Positions 1 to 9,397 of a DNA stretch of 64,000 bases are shown one piece after another. Each line of letters begins with the position of its first letter. Within the stretch, counting starts at the first letter, position 1. The stretch comes from Sporosarcina sp. D27 (GTDB taxonomy: Bacteria; Bacillota; Bacilli; Bacillales_A; Planococcaceae): contig NZ_AZUC01000045.1 in NCBI RefSeq assembly GCF_000586555.1, forward strand, positions 124,001 through 188,000. The letters run 5' to 3'. Both the position numbers and the translations under genes were made by a program. The notes under the pieces are model-generated. The model was not told the origin of the DNA. It saw only the letters and a program-made list of their open reading frames with translations, and made no database searches.

Positions 1-561
1 TTTATTTACTAAACCAGGTACAAATATTCCACTAGCTCCACTTTCTACGTACGCGGTTGCCCGTTCAATCGTCTCTGATAAGGCAAAATCCCTTTGTAAA
101 TAAGTATCCGTTCGCGCATTAATAAAAAAGTTTTTGAAACCGTTTTGATCGAGTACAGTCCTCATTTTAGTTAGGAGTCGACAGTGATCTTTAATTTCTC
201 TTAAGCCGTTTTTTGTTTTCAATGAATCCTCTATATTAATGCCTGCTACCCCTACATTTGCAGTCTGTAATACATGCTGAATAATGGTATCCTCCGCTTC
301 GCTATATCCTGCTTCAATATCTGCAGAAACGGGGACATTAATATTTTCTGTAATCGCTTGGATAATCGCTAAATGTTTTTCAAAGGGAATGCGTTCTCCA
401 TCTGGAAATCCCAACGTATTTGCAATCCCCCAACTTGTAGTCCCAATTGCTTTAAATCCTGACTTCTCTAGAAGTAATGCCGATAGAAGATCCCAAGCGT
501 TTCCTAAGAACAAGAGATCGGACGATGTATGAAGTTCGTTGAATTCTTGAATTTTGTTCAT
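1..561 (-). CDS. PEP mutase / isocitrate lyase family protein (3' part beyond window)
   Basis: This reading frame runs off the left edge: 187 codons are visible from an ATG at 559-561, preceded on the minus strand by AGGGGG. The product resembles the isocitrate lyase/phosphoenolpyruvate mutase TIM-barrel family. It has GNAWD near residues 21-25, a metal-binding type SADIEAGY segment near residue 80, GINIEDS, and FINARTD near residue 150. Members cleave or rearrange C-C or C-P bonds of 2-oxo-acid-like substrates using Mg2+. The isocitrate lyase catalytic KKCGH signature is not seen, so the exact reaction is unknown. The C-terminus lies outside the window. Confidence 0.85.
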   Translation of the reverse strand, partial: MNKIQEFNELHTSSDLLFLGNAWDLLSALLLEKSGFKAIGTTSWGIANTLGFPDGERIPFEKHLAIIQAITENINVPVSADIEAGYSEAEDTIIQHVLQTANVGVAGINIEDSLKTKNGLREIKDHCRLLTKMRTVLDQNGFKNFFINARTDTYLQRDFALSETIERATAYVESGASGIFVPGLVNK

Positions 562-780
562 GTGTTTTCCCCCTAGTTGTGATGAAACTTATATTACTAG
601 GTGTATTCAATCAATTCGTCTTCATTCTTGCTCTTATGGTCTACAGACATAAAAAGGAGGTGGTGTTCGCAACTTGTGGCTAACAACTATTCAACCTGGT
701 TTGTTTGTGGGGGATCTTCATTATTCCAAAAGTATAAAACAAACAAAAAAACGCACCCTACCAAAAAGGAGTGATGCGTT

Positions 781-1113
781 TTGATGATTAAAATTGCGAT
801 TGCTATCGGACTTTTCATCGTCTCTTATTCACCTCATGCACCAATTGCTAAGGTGGTACAAGAAGATGCTCCAGCCTACGCGAAGTGGTCGAGACTAGCC
901 ATTAAGCAAACCCAATCAGAGTATCCGAAAGCCAGTATCATTGACTACTTGTATATGGGAAGCGCCGCGAATAATGGCTTCACTGTCGCCACGTTCCGTC
1001 TCTGGCTACGCGAAGGACAACGGGAATACGGCGTCGTCGTTCGAGTTACGTATGTAACAGAAACTGAAAAACTGGAAAGTGTAAAGTTTCACGAGATCGT
1101 ACCACCTGGATGA
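781..1113 (+). CDS. DUF3889 (YqzG-like) small exported protein
   Basis: This is a 110-residue protein beginning with a hydrophobic signal-like stretch (IKIAIAIGLFIVSYS). A soluble domain with YAKWSRLAIKQTQSEYP and IIDYLYMG follows, which I recognise as the DUF3889/YqzG-type family of small secreted Bacillales proteins of unknown function. The TTG at 781 is 9 nt from AGGAG (767-771) and is followed directly by an ATG at 784, so either may be used. The Shine-Dalgarno lies in the loop of an inverted repeat (AAAACGCA / TGCGTTTT, about 747-782). A short upstream frame ends in a TGATG overlap with the ATG. Function cannot be assigned. Confidence 0.75.
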   Translation: MMIKIAIAIGLFIVSYSPHAPIAKVVQEDAPAYAKWSRLAIKQTQSEYPKASIIDYLYMGSAANNGFTVATFRLWLREGQREYGVVVRVTYVTETEKLESVKFHEIVPPG

Positions 1114-1163
1114 AGTAAAAAGTAATAAATTTCTCTTTTCAGTTTCCGTAATTTGAAGCAGGC

Positions 1164-1802
1164 TTACCCATTGACTCTCGCAACAGTCATCCCGTCACCT
1201 ATTGGAATTAGGAGCGATTCCAGCTGAGGGTGATTAGCTACTGTTTCATTGAAATGCTTCATGAATTCCGTATAGCGTTTTGGTTTTTCGTCTGGATCCA
1301 CGATACGACCTCCTGCAAGTACGTTATCCATTACAACCAGCGCACCTGGTTCGGCTAATTGAAGGCAGCTGTTCAAGTAGTTTTCGTAGTTTTCTTTGTC
1401 CGCGTCTATGAAGAAGAAGTCAAAGCGTTTTTGTTCGTTAATAAGTTCTTCTATCGTGTGTAGGGCTGGACCCGTCCGGTAAGAAACTTGATGACCAAAA
1501 CCTGCTTTGGATAAATTCTCATTTGCGAGGTTTGCGTACCTTTCTTCTAATTCAAGTGACATTAAAGAACCCTCATCACCGAATCCCCTAGCAAGGCAGA
1601 TGCCACTATAGCCGCCTAATGCCCCTATTTCCAGAACTTTTTTTGCTCCAGAAATAGACACAAGCATTGTCAAAAGCTTACCGGACGAAGGGGAAACTGA
1701 AATAGACGGCATTCCGTTTTCTTGTATAGAAGTAATTACATTTTCAAGCAACGGATCCTCCTTAGTAAATACGGAGTCAATGTAGTGATTAATCAACTTC
1801 AC
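1164..1802 (-). CDS. Class I SAM-dependent O-methyltransferase
   Basis: The 212-residue product matches the caffeoyl-CoA/catechol O-methyltransferase family (YrrM-like), which transfers methyl from S-adenosylmethionine to a hydroxyl. Visible motifs are VLEIGALGGYSGICLA (SAM-binding motif I, about residues 55-70), FFIDADKENY (metal/SAM region, about 128-137) and VVMDNVLAGG (about 155-164). The start is GTG at 1800-1802, preceded by GGGAGG. It overlaps the upstream gene by 14 nt, indicating translational coupling. The natural substrate is unknown; the neighbours give no pathway. Confidence 0.88.
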   Translation of the reverse strand: MKLINHYIDSVFTKEDPLLENVITSIQENGMPSISVSPSSGKLLTMLVSISGAKKVLEIGALGGYSGICLARGFGDEGSLMSLELEERYANLANENLSKAGFGHQVSYRTGPALHTIEELINEQKRFDFFFIDADKENYENYLNSCLQLAEPGALVVMDNVLAGGRIVDPDEKPKRYTEFMKHFNETVANHPQLESLLIPIGDGMTVARVNG

Positions 1803-2124
1803 TTAAATTCCTCCCTCTTGTATCTTCTTTAGCATCGGCCATTGTTTCGTCCTCTTGAATTTCAAACAGTTGAGTGAATTCGTCCGTCATCATGTCAATC
1901 GCCTTCAGTTCTCCGATAAGTATTTGCTGGATTGATTGGAACTCTGGCTGATCCAATTGCTGCTTAATCGTCGCTCGTTTCCTTTTCAGCATTTCAGCAA
2001 ACGCAATTGCTTTTCCGCGACGAAATGTCTTAGCACCGCCATGATGTCCTCCTCTATGACGTCCCCCTCGTTGTCTTCCCTCTTTATGAAAATCAGCAGA
2101 TGATTCTTCTTTCACAACACTCAC
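1789..2124 (-). CDS. Conserved hypothetical protein with Gly/His/Arg-rich N-terminus
   Basis: This 111-residue protein has an N-terminal low-complexity basic segment (GRQRGGRHRGGHHGGAK, about residues 16-32). A helical region follows (FRRGKAIAFAEMLKRKRATI, then QQILIGELKAIDMMTDEF) and ends in an acidic tail. I recall similar short FRRG-(A/K)-IAF proteins in Bacilli but know no characterised function. It is the first gene of a two-gene unit and its stop overlaps the methyltransferase start by 14 nt. The basic end could bind nucleic acid or metal; this is speculation. Confidence 0.7.
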   Translation of the reverse strand: MSVVKEESSADFHKEGRQRGGRHRGGHHGGAKTFRRGKAIAFAEMLKRKRATIKQQLDQPEFQSIQQILIGELKAIDMMTDEFTQLFEIQEDETMADAKEDTRGRNLSEVD

Positions 2125-2294
2125 TCCTTCCCATTCGATAAATAAATTATATCACCAATTGTATACAAACGTATACAAAAACACGAATAACCCTGAGATA
2201 GATCCATTTCAATTCTTCTTTCTGTACATCTTACTTCCCCCCGTCTACAGTCTGTCAGCAATTGAATACACTGGATGCAGTATCTCTAAAAATG

Positions 2295-2346
2295 AAAAAA
2301 ACTCTTGCAGGGAGGCTTCTAGAAGAAACCCTGCAAGAGTTTTTTA
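2295..2346 (-). terminator. Rho-independent terminator of mqo
   Basis: There is a 17-nt perfect stem between A-rich and T-rich flanks (AACTCTTGCAGGG paired with CCCTGCAAGAGTT), 16 nt beyond the mqo stop. The tract on each side lets it act in both directions. Confidence 0.9.
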
Positions 2347-2361
2347 TTGGATCACTTATGA

Positions 2362-3900
2362 TTATTCATCAATAATAGTTTGTTCTTCTGTCTCTACAAT
2401 TTCTACAACTGGAAGTTCATTATTTAGCTTCAATGACTTCGCAGTTGATGCTTTCACATCACGAAGCATTTCTGGATGTTCTACCAAGGCCGTACCGTAT
2501 GAAGGAATCATCTCTTTGAATTTCGCTTCCCATTCATTTTTACGCTCTGGGAAACACGTGTTTAGGAGATTGATCATGACGTGAACAGCTGTTGATGCTC
2601 CTGGTGACGCCCCTAGCAATGCAGCGATCGAGCCATCGGCTGCGTTGACCAATTCAGTTCCGAATTGTAGTGTTCCTTTTCCGCCCGCCTCTGTCTCTTT
2701 GATGACTTGTACGCGCTGACCCGCTACAACAACATCCCACTCATCGACCTTAGCATTCGGGATGAATGCACGTAACTCTTCAACTTGCTGTTCCTTCGAA
2801 AGCATAAGCTGTTGAACAAGATACTTCGTCAGCGACATCTCTTTCATACCTGCAGATAACATATTGACGACGTTGTTCGGCTTGACAGACGAAAGTAAGT
2901 CCATCATAGAACCTGTTTTCAAAAACTTCGGTGAGAAGCCCGCAAACGGTCCGAACAGCAAAGATTTTTGGTTGTCAATATAACGCGTGTCCAAGTGAGG
3001 GACAGACATCGGCGGTGCACCGACTGAAGCTTTCCCATATACTTTCGCGTAATGCTTTTCTGCAACTTCAGGGTTGTTACATACTAAAAACAGACCGCTA
3101 ACCGGGAAGCCGCCGATTCCTTTCCCTTCAGGAATACCTGACTTCTGCAGCAAGTGAAGGCTTCCACCGCCACCACCGATGAAAACAAACTTCGCCGTGT
3201 GACGTTCGATTTCCCCGCTTACCAAATTGCGAACTTTCAGCTCCCAACGTCCATCGCTCTTCTGCTTCAATCCCTCTACACTACGTTGGTATTGAAGAAC
3301 GACATTTTCACGTTGTAGATGATCGAATAACATGTTTGTAAGCGCACCGAAATTGACATCAGTTCCAGCATCGATTTTCGAAACCGCTATTGGCTCCGTA
3401 GATGTCCGGTCTTCCATCATAAGAGGTACCCATTCTTTTAACGTTTCCCGATCTTCTGTATATTCCATATCTTGAAACAGTGGGTTTTGCTTCATCGTTT
3501 CATAGCGTTTCTTTAAAAACGTTACATTGTCCTTACCTTGCACATAACTCATGTGTGGGAGTGGACGGATGAAGTCTTCGGGATTTTGAATTCTTCCGTT
3601 CTCTACTAAAAATGACCAGAACTGCTTAGATACTTGAAACTGTTCGTTGATTTTAATCGCTTTGCTAATATCAATGGAACCGTCTGCCTTTTCCGTCGTA
3701 TAGTTCAGTTCACATAATGCTGCGTGACCTGTACCGGCATTATTCCATTCATTCGAACTCTCTTCCCCTGCACGGTTAAGCTTTTCAAACACGGTGATAT
3801 TCCACTCTGGAGCTACCTCTTTCAGCATCGCTCCGAGCGTGGCACTCATAATGCCGGCGCCTATTAAAATAACGTCTGTATTCGTATCTCTGTTGCTCAT
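2362..3900 (-). CDS. mqo: Malate:quinone oxidoreductase
   Basis: This FAD-dependent membrane-peripheral enzyme oxidises malate to oxaloacetate and passes electrons to quinone, as part of the TCA cycle and respiratory chain. The N-terminus has the dinucleotide-binding motif [14 protein letters not shown] (about residues 9-22), then [20 protein letters not shown]. Conserved blocks [20 protein letters not shown] and [11 protein letters not shown] near the C-terminus are typical of Mqo. I choose the ATG at 3898-3900 (512 aa) because AAGGATGG lies 6-7 nt upstream; a longer frame to 3930 lacks a good site. It is monocistronic with its own terminator. Confidence 0.95.
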   Translation of the reverse strand: MSNRDTNTDVILIGAGIMSATLGAMLKEVAPEWNITVFEKLNRAGEESSNEWNNAGTGHAALCELNYTTEKADGSIDISKAIKINEQFQVSKQFWSFLVENGRIQNPEDFIRPLPHMSYVQGKDNVTFLKKRYETMKQNPLFQDMEYTEDRETLKEWVPLMMEDRTSTEPIAVSKIDAGTDVNFGALTNMLFDHLQRENVVLQYQRSVEGLKQKSDGRWELKVRNLVSGEIERHTAKFVFIGGGGGSLHLLQKSGIPEGKGIGGFPVSGLFLVCNNPEVAEKHYAKVYGKASVGAPPMSVPHLDTRYIDNQKSLLFGPFAGFSPKFLKTGSMMDLLSSVKPNNVVNMLSAGMKEMSLTKYLVQQLMLSKEQQVEELRAFIPNAKVDEWDVVVAGQRVQVIKETEAGGKGTLQFGTELVNAADGSIAALLGASPGASTAVHVMINLLNTCFPERKNEWEAKFKEMIPSYGTALVEHPEMLRDVKASTAKSLKLNNELPVVEIVETEEQTIIDE

Positions 3901-4438
3901 TTGACCCATCCTTACACACTGAATTTGCAAAAAAAATGAAGGCTTTCATACCGGCACCTTTTTTGTCTAGTTGTTCCCTGATTAAATCTATACGATTGGA
4001 TTGATTAATAAACGTGATATACCCTACCAATTATAGACTAATTCAAAGAGATACAAAAGAGAGATGTTTGGAATATCCACTGAATTCCCTATACGCAGAA
4101 ATTCAAATACAAAATCCGCATTATATATAGAAGAAGACATTAAGTACTCGTCATCTACTTACTCGGAGTGTAATAGAGGACTGATTGTAGTTTATTTATT
4201 ATGAATAAAAACTGTACGCCCTTTATTTTCTAAGGTGACGTGCAGTTTTTTGAGTTTGCTCAAACCAGCTTATACATGAAGTGTCATGATTGAAGACACT
4301 AAAGAATAGTCTTGTGAATGAGATGAGTCAACCTTCGTCTACATCTAAAGGCTGAGACAGATTCAGACTTATAGACGTCTGAACTTTCCGAATTCAATGC
4401 TATGGTGTATATAGTAAAAATCTAAAGGAGGTTTGGCG
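3901..4438. other. 538-bp intergenic region between divergent genes
   Basis: This stretch separates mqo (minus) from the RND pump (plus) and should hold both promoters. I see no convincing ORF. The only clear structure is an orphan terminator-like hairpin at 4207-4251. Confidence 0.5.
4207..4251 (+). terminator. Orphan terminator-like hairpin upstream of the RND pump
   Basis: AAAAACTGTACG pairs with CGTGCAGTTTTTT with one G-T pair, followed by a U-tract on the plus strand. No gene ends just upstream, so it may be an attenuator in the pump leader or a relic. Confidence 0.55.
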
Positions 4439-7438
4439 TTGCATATTTTAGAATATATCGTTAGAAAGAAAGTATTGGTAGGTCTGTTATCTGTTTTGGT
4501 TATCGCTCTTGGAGGACTCGCTGTTTTTCAATTGGATAAGGAAATAATGCCCTCTATCGGAATGGATGGTGCTTATGTCAACGTCGACGCTGGTGAACTA
4601 TCCGCGGTTGACGTTGAGCGGACGATTACCACTCCACTTGAACAAAAGATCCAGGCAATTGAAGGCGTACAAGAAATTCAATCCAAAACCCAACGAGGCG
4701 ATAGCACTTTACAGATCACATTTGAACGCGGACAGGGAGAAGAATTATCCAAAGAAGTCCATCAAGTCGTGACCGAACTAAAAGCGGCTCATCCGGAGAT
4801 TAAAGAAATCTCTTCAAGTCAGTATGGTGTGAACCAAGGCTATGAGTTCTATATGGACGTGACCGGTGGAGATGTGGACGTAATGTCTCATTTCGCAAAA
4901 GAGGTCTTAAAGCCGCGACTTGATGGCTTGAGTGAAGTCGCTGATGTGAATTTGTCAGGAATGCCCGAGTCTGAAGTAGCCATTCAGTTTAAGCGCGATG
5001 AACTAGTAAAACACAAGTTGGATATTTCTCAAGTAACTAGCATGATCTCTCAAGCGAATTCTGATGCGACACTCGGAGAATTGACAGATGGGAAAGATCC
5101 AGTAACTGTTAGATGGAATACAAAGTTGGATAGCCTGGCGTCCATTGAACAACTCGAAATTCCGACATCCACCGGAACAATCCTTTTGGATGACATTGCA
5201 ACGGTTTCCTTAGTACCTCTTGAAAATTCATCATTCGTTTGGAAAAATGGCACGCGAGATTTAGTGTTCGTGCAAATTAGTCGCGCTGCTAATGTAAACC
5301 AAATCGACATGGCAAAAGCAGTTCGTGCGGAAGTAGAAAAGATCCGAGAAGAGGGTCTTATTGAAGGCTTCACCTTGAACGAAATGGTTGCTCAGGCAGA
5401 CTTTGTTCAGGAGTCGATTACAGGTGTTTCGGTCAATATTTTAATAGGAAGTATTGTTGCAATTGCTATTCTACTGGTTTTTCTGCGCAACATTCGTGCA
5501 ACACTCATTATCGGGGTATCCATCCCCACTTCGGTTCTTCTCACTTTTTTAACCGTCCACCTATTAGGTTATAGTCTTAATATGTTGACCCTTATTGGGT
5601 TAGGATTAGGAATTGGAATGATGGTGGATTCATCTATTGTGATCCTGGAATCGATTTACCGGCAGAGAGAGCTCGGACTCGGAAATATGGAATCTGTTCT
5701 TACTGGAACGAAAGAAGTCGCTGGCGCGGTTTTTGCTTCCATGTTGACGACAATCGTGGTGTTCTTGCCTATCGGATTCATTGGTGGAGATCTTGGTCGG
5801 CTCATGATTATTTTATCAATCGTCGTTGCCGTTACCTTAATCAGTTCCGTCATTGTCGCTTTTACAGTTATACCTACCTTATCCGAAAAGTTCTTACGGT
5901 TCAAAAAGAGGGATACGGCCTCTAAGGAAGGTTTCACTACGAAAAGGTACAATGCAACCATTTCATGGATCGTTCGAAAAAAGAAACACAGTATTCTCGT
6001 CATTGCTTTGTTTTTTGCACTCTTCGTCGGCTCTCTCTTCTTAGTACCTAAAATTCCGATGACCGTGATGCCAGACATTTTCAACAGATATACAGAAATC
6101 GTGATCGGACTGGAATCGGGTATTGATGCGCAAGAAAAAGAAGAAGTGATTGCTGCTGTGAATGAACGCCTGGAAGGCATTCAGGATATTGAATCTAGTT
6201 ATCTCTTGGACACAGATGGCTTACTCGTTGGAATCATTAATATGACGAAAGGCGATAACATTCACAAAGGACAAAAAGAAGTTAATGAAGAAATTTTGAA
6301 AAGCATACGTGAATTGGTGCCTTCCACACCAATTAATAGTGTTCAAAGTGCTATGGATGGTTTGGCGGGTTCCCCCGTTCAAGTGATTATTAAAGGAGAA
6401 GACTTTGACACCTTACAAACCCTATCCAATGAGTTTAAACAAAAGCTTGATGCTGTTGAAGGAATTGTAGGAATTACGGATCCCCTACAGCATGCTTCAC
6501 CTGAGCAAATCATTGTATTGAAGGAAAAAGAAATCCGGGATGCAGGGTTGTCCACGCTTCAAGTGAAACAATTCCTTGAAGAGACCTTTGTTAATAGGCC
6601 AATCGGACAAATCACTATTGAGGAGCAAACAGTTCCATTAATCGCAAGTTGGGACTCAAAAACTACTACTTCAGATGCTTTGCTCCATTTAACGATTCCG
6701 ACGACAAAAGGCGAAAAGAAATTGTCCACCTTCATAGATTTAAAAACGGTCCAGACACCAAACGAAATTATGCATAAAGATGGTGAGCGTTATATTACGG
6801 TATCTGCAGATATTGAAGGACGGGATTTAGGAGCCATCAATCGTGATATTCAAAAGGCTTTGAAGGATTTCAAAGTGCCTAATGGATATGCAGTTGGAAT
6901 CGCAGGCGATATCGAGCAGCAACAAGATCTGATGATGGAAATGATAGTTGTATTGGCTATTGCGTTATTTCTGGTGTACTTTGTCATGGCCGTGCAATTC
7001 AATCACTTAGGGCATCCCTTCATCGTCATGTCTATCATCCCAATGGCAATTATCGGAGTCATTTTCGGGTTGGTTGTCACACAAAGAGAACTGAATCTCT
7101 TGTCGGGTATGGGTGTCATCATGCTCATTGGTATCGTTTTAAACAATGCGATTTTACTCATTGACCGGACCAACCAGCTACGTGCAGAGGGTCAATCCGT
7201 TGAAGAAGCACTCGTTGCAGCTGGGAAACAACGGATCCGTCCTATCCTTATGACCACGTTAACAACAGTTGGTGGAATGTTGCCTCTTGCACTCGCATCT
7301 GGTGTATCAGGGAACTACCAAGCACCTCTTGCAACAGTACTCATTTCGGGATTACTATTTGCGACCGTTATTACATTGTTGCTGATTCCTTCGGTGTATC
7401 GAGTGTTTACTGTTAGCAAAACGAAAACAGAAATTTAA
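4439..7438 (+). CDS. RND-family efflux permease (SwrC/AcrB-like)
   Basis: The roughly 999-residue protein has the duplicated RND layout. TM1 is near residues 10-30, followed by a large extracytoplasmic loop and a TM2-6 block from about 330. The TM4 motif GIGMMVDSSIVILES carries the proton-relay Asp. A second loop begins after about residue 545, and the final TM block runs from about 835 (AIALFLVYFVMAVQF, then GIVLNNAILLIDRTN). The family exports lipophilic compounds by proton antiport; Gram-positive members such as B. subtilis SwrC act without an outer-membrane channel. The TTG at 4439 fits AAAGGAGG (4424-4431) with 7-nt spacing better than the TTG at 4433. No adaptor gene is adjacent. Confidence 0.93.
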   Translation: MHILEYIVRKKVLVGLLSVLVIALGGLAVFQLDKEIMPSIGMDGAYVNVDAGELSAVDVERTITTPLEQKIQAIEGVQEIQSKTQRGDSTLQITFERGQGEELSKEVHQVVTELKAAHPEIKEISSSQYGVNQGYEFYMDVTGGDVDVMSHFAKEVLKPRLDGLSEVADVNLSGMPESEVAIQFKRDELVKHKLDISQVTSMISQANSDATLGELTDGKDPVTVRWNTKLDSLASIEQLEIPTSTGTILLDDIATVSLVPLENSSFVWKNGTRDLVFVQISRAANVNQIDMAKAVRAEVEKIREEGLIEGFTLNEMVAQADFVQESITGVSVNILIGSIVAIAILLVFLRNIRATLIIGVSIPTSVLLTFLTVHLLGYSLNMLTLIGLGLGIGMMVDSSIVILESIYRQRELGLGNMESVLTGTKEVAGAVFASMLTTIVVFLPIGFIGGDLGRLMIILSIVVAVTLISSVIVAFTVIPTLSEKFLRFKKRDTASKEGFTTKRYNATISWIVRKKKHSILVIALFFALFVGSLFLVPKIPMTVMPDIFNRYTEIVIGLESGIDAQEKEEVIAAVNERLEGIQDIESSYLLDTDGLLVGIINMTKGDNIHKGQKEVNEEILKSIRELVPSTPINSVQSAMDGLAGSPVQVIIKGEDFDTLQTLSNEFKQKLDAVEGIVGITDPLQHASPEQIIVLKEKEIRDAGLSTLQVKQFLEETFVNRPIGQITIEEQTVPLIASWDSKTTTSDALLHLTIPTTKGEKKLSTFIDLKTVQTPNEIMHKDGERYITVSADIEGRDLGAINRDIQKALKDFKVPNGYAVGIAGDIEQQQDLMMEMIVVLAIALFLVYFVMAVQFNHLGHPFIVMSIIPMAIIGVIFGLVVTQRELNLLSGMGVIMLIGIVLNNAILLIDRTNQLRAEGQSVEEALVAAGKQRIRPILMTTLTTVGGMLPLALASGVSGNYQAPLATVLISGLLFATVITLLLIPSVYRVFTVSKTKTEI

Positions 7439-7446
7439 TGAAATTA

Positions 7447-7487
7447 AAAGCCTCATTCAGCCTAATACTTAGGCTGAATGAGGCTTT
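7447..7487. terminator. Bidirectional terminator after the RND pump
   Basis: A perfect 19-bp stem (AAAGCCTCATTCAGCCTAA, loop tac, complementary arm) lies between the converging RND gene and the ABC ATPase gene. Confidence 0.92.
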
Positions 7488-7533
7488 GTCATGTAATGCA
7501 TCACTTAACTGGTCTTTCAATTGTTTTTAGGTG

Positions 7534-9273
7534 TCACTCTATTCCTTGAGCAACCCAATGCCCCTCCATTACTTCTACCAATTTTGTATTTTCCACATTG
7601 AACTTCCTATCTGCTTCATCCTTTTTGTTGAGTTGTCGGTGTTTGTTTGCTCCCACTTTAGGGTCTGGAATCGGAATAGCGGCTAACAAGGACTTTGTAT
7701 ATGGATGCAACGGGTTATTATATAACTCTTCGCTATCTGCCAACTCGACAATTTTCCCTGCATACATAACCGCTACCCGATCACTGATGTGCTTCACCAT
7801 TGACAAGTCATGAGCTATGAATAAATAAGTGAGTCCAAGCTTATGTTGCAAATCCTCCAGAAGTTTAACAATCTGTGTTTGGATGGATACATCAAGTGCA
7901 GATAATGGTTCATCACAGACGATGAAATCCGGCTCCACAGCTAAAGCTCGTGCAATTCCAATTCGTTGACGCTGACCACCAGAGAATTCATGGGGATAAC
8001 GCATCGCATGCTCAGGTTCCAAACCAACCATCATTAGCAACTCTTCAACTCTTTTCTTGCGCTCAGCTTTGTTCTTACTCATCCGATGAATATCTAGTGC
8101 TTGCCCGATAATATCAAGTACTTTGAAGCGTGGATTCAAAGAGGAATATGGGTCTTGGAAAATCATTTGCATATGTTTTCTCATACTCTTCATCTCTTTT
8201 GAAGTAAAACGGTTTATGGCCATCCCTTGGTATAACACTTCTCCATCCGTCGGGTCGTCCAATCGTAAAATTGCACGACCCGTTGTAGACTTCCCAGATC
8301 CTGATTCGCCCACAAGGCCAAGGGTTTCACCAGGCCGAATGTGAAAACTAATATCGTCAACCGCCTTAGTCAATCCCTTTTTTCCACTATCGAAGTGTTG
8401 CTTAAGAGACGTCACTTGAACAAGAGGAATCGTCTTGTCAATTCCTTCTGGTAATTGAGATACACGTTTCTCCTTTTTCTTTTCATCAAGTCGCGGTAGT
8501 GCATTTAATAACTTTTTAGTGTATGGATGATTTGGACTTTCAAACACCTCAATTGTGGTTCCGGTCTCCACAATTTCGCCTTTCTTCATAACTACGACAT
8601 GATCACACATTTCCGCAACTACTCCCAAATCGTGAGTGATCAATATAATAGAAGTGCCAAAACGTTGTTGAATATTTTTCATGAGATCGAGAATTTGTGC
8701 TTGAATGGTTACATCTAGTGCAGTCGTAGGCTCATCTGCAATTAGTAATGCGGGCTTACAAGCAAGTGCAATTGCGATCATAACCCGTTGACGCATCCCT
8801 CCAGAAAACTCATGGGGATATTGGTTATACCGAACTTCACTATCTTTAATACCAACCAAATTTAAAAGTTCAATCGTTTCCATTTTTGCTTCTCTCTTGG
8901 AAACGTTCATATGTTTCATAATACTTTCGCATATTTGTTTCCCTATTCTTTTAGTCGGATTTAAAGAAGTCATAGGATCTTGAAAGATCATCCCAATCCC
9001 ATTTCCCCTAATACTCTCCATTTCCTTCTCTGTCTTCAAGTTCAGATTTTCTCCTTGAAATTCAATAACCCCCTCTTTCATATACGAAGGTGGGGACGGC
9101 AATAAACGCATGATAGAACGAGCGGTTACGCTTTTTCCACTGCCTGATTCTCCTACAATTCCAAGGGTTTCTCCTTTATTAACCTCAAAACTCACACCAC
9201 GAACAGCGTGGAAATCTTCATCCCTCATCGTAAAGGAAACGTGTAGATCTTTTACTTTTAATATGGGTTCCAC
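7534..9273 (-). CDS. Fused two-domain peptide/nickel-type ABC ATPase (DppD-DppF fusion)
   Basis: This 579-residue cytoplasmic ATPase carries two complete ABC domains in one chain. Domain 1 has Walker A GESGSGKS (41-48), SGGMRQ signature (157-162), LLIADEP (176-182) and switch His about 214. Domain 2 has Walker A (322-329), SGGQRQ (431-436), IVCDEP (451-456) and His about 488. Each domain ends with the oligopeptide-transporter motif HPYTK (249-253 and 523-527). In canonical Dpp/Opp systems these are separate proteins. The GTG start at 9271-9273 follows GGGGAGG at 7 nt. It is divergent from the permease and binding-protein genes it presumably powers. Confidence 0.93.
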   Translation of the reverse strand: MEPILKVKDLHVSFTMRDEDFHAVRGVSFEVNKGETLGIVGESGSGKSVTARSIMRLLPSPPSYMKEGVIEFQGENLNLKTEKEMESIRGNGIGMIFQDPMTSLNPTKRIGKQICESIMKHMNVSKREAKMETIELLNLVGIKDSEVRYNQYPHEFSGGMRQRVMIAIALACKPALLIADEPTTALDVTIQAQILDLMKNIQQRFGTSIILITHDLGVVAEMCDHVVVMKKGEIVETGTTIEVFESPNHPYTKKLLNALPRLDEKKKEKRVSQLPEGIDKTIPLVQVTSLKQHFDSGKKGLTKAVDDISFHIRPGETLGLVGESGSGKSTTGRAILRLDDPTDGEVLYQGMAINRFTSKEMKSMRKHMQMIFQDPYSSLNPRFKVLDIIGQALDIHRMSKNKAERKKRVEELLMMVGLEPEHAMRYPHEFSGGQRQRIGIARALAVEPDFIVCDEPLSALDVSIQTQIVKLLEDLQHKLGLTYLFIAHDLSMVKHISDRVAVMYAGKIVELADSEELYNNPLHPYTKSLLAAIPIPDPKVGANKHRQLNKKDEADRKFNVENTKLVEVMEGHWVAQGIE

Positions 9274-9397
9274 AGGAAATCCTCCCCTTTTGTCATCATC
9301 GGTGAATCTCAAGAATAGAATTGACAACCAATAACTACTTGATTATAGTCTAGTATACCGATCGGAATTAAACAATATAAAAAGGTGGTGGATTAAT

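Noticed and set aside
2159-2584. Plus-strand 141-codon frame
   Set aside because: It runs through the mqo terminator and antisense to mqo, and has no ribosome binding site.
3785-4030. Minus-strand 81-codon frame upstream of mqo
   Set aside because: It overlaps the mqo N-terminus in another frame and shows no protein-like pattern.
4301-4328. AGAATAGTCTTG followed by AATGAGAT also occurs near 31233
   Set aside because: The match is about 20 bp with a 2-nt gap and no further homology; too weak to call a repeat family.
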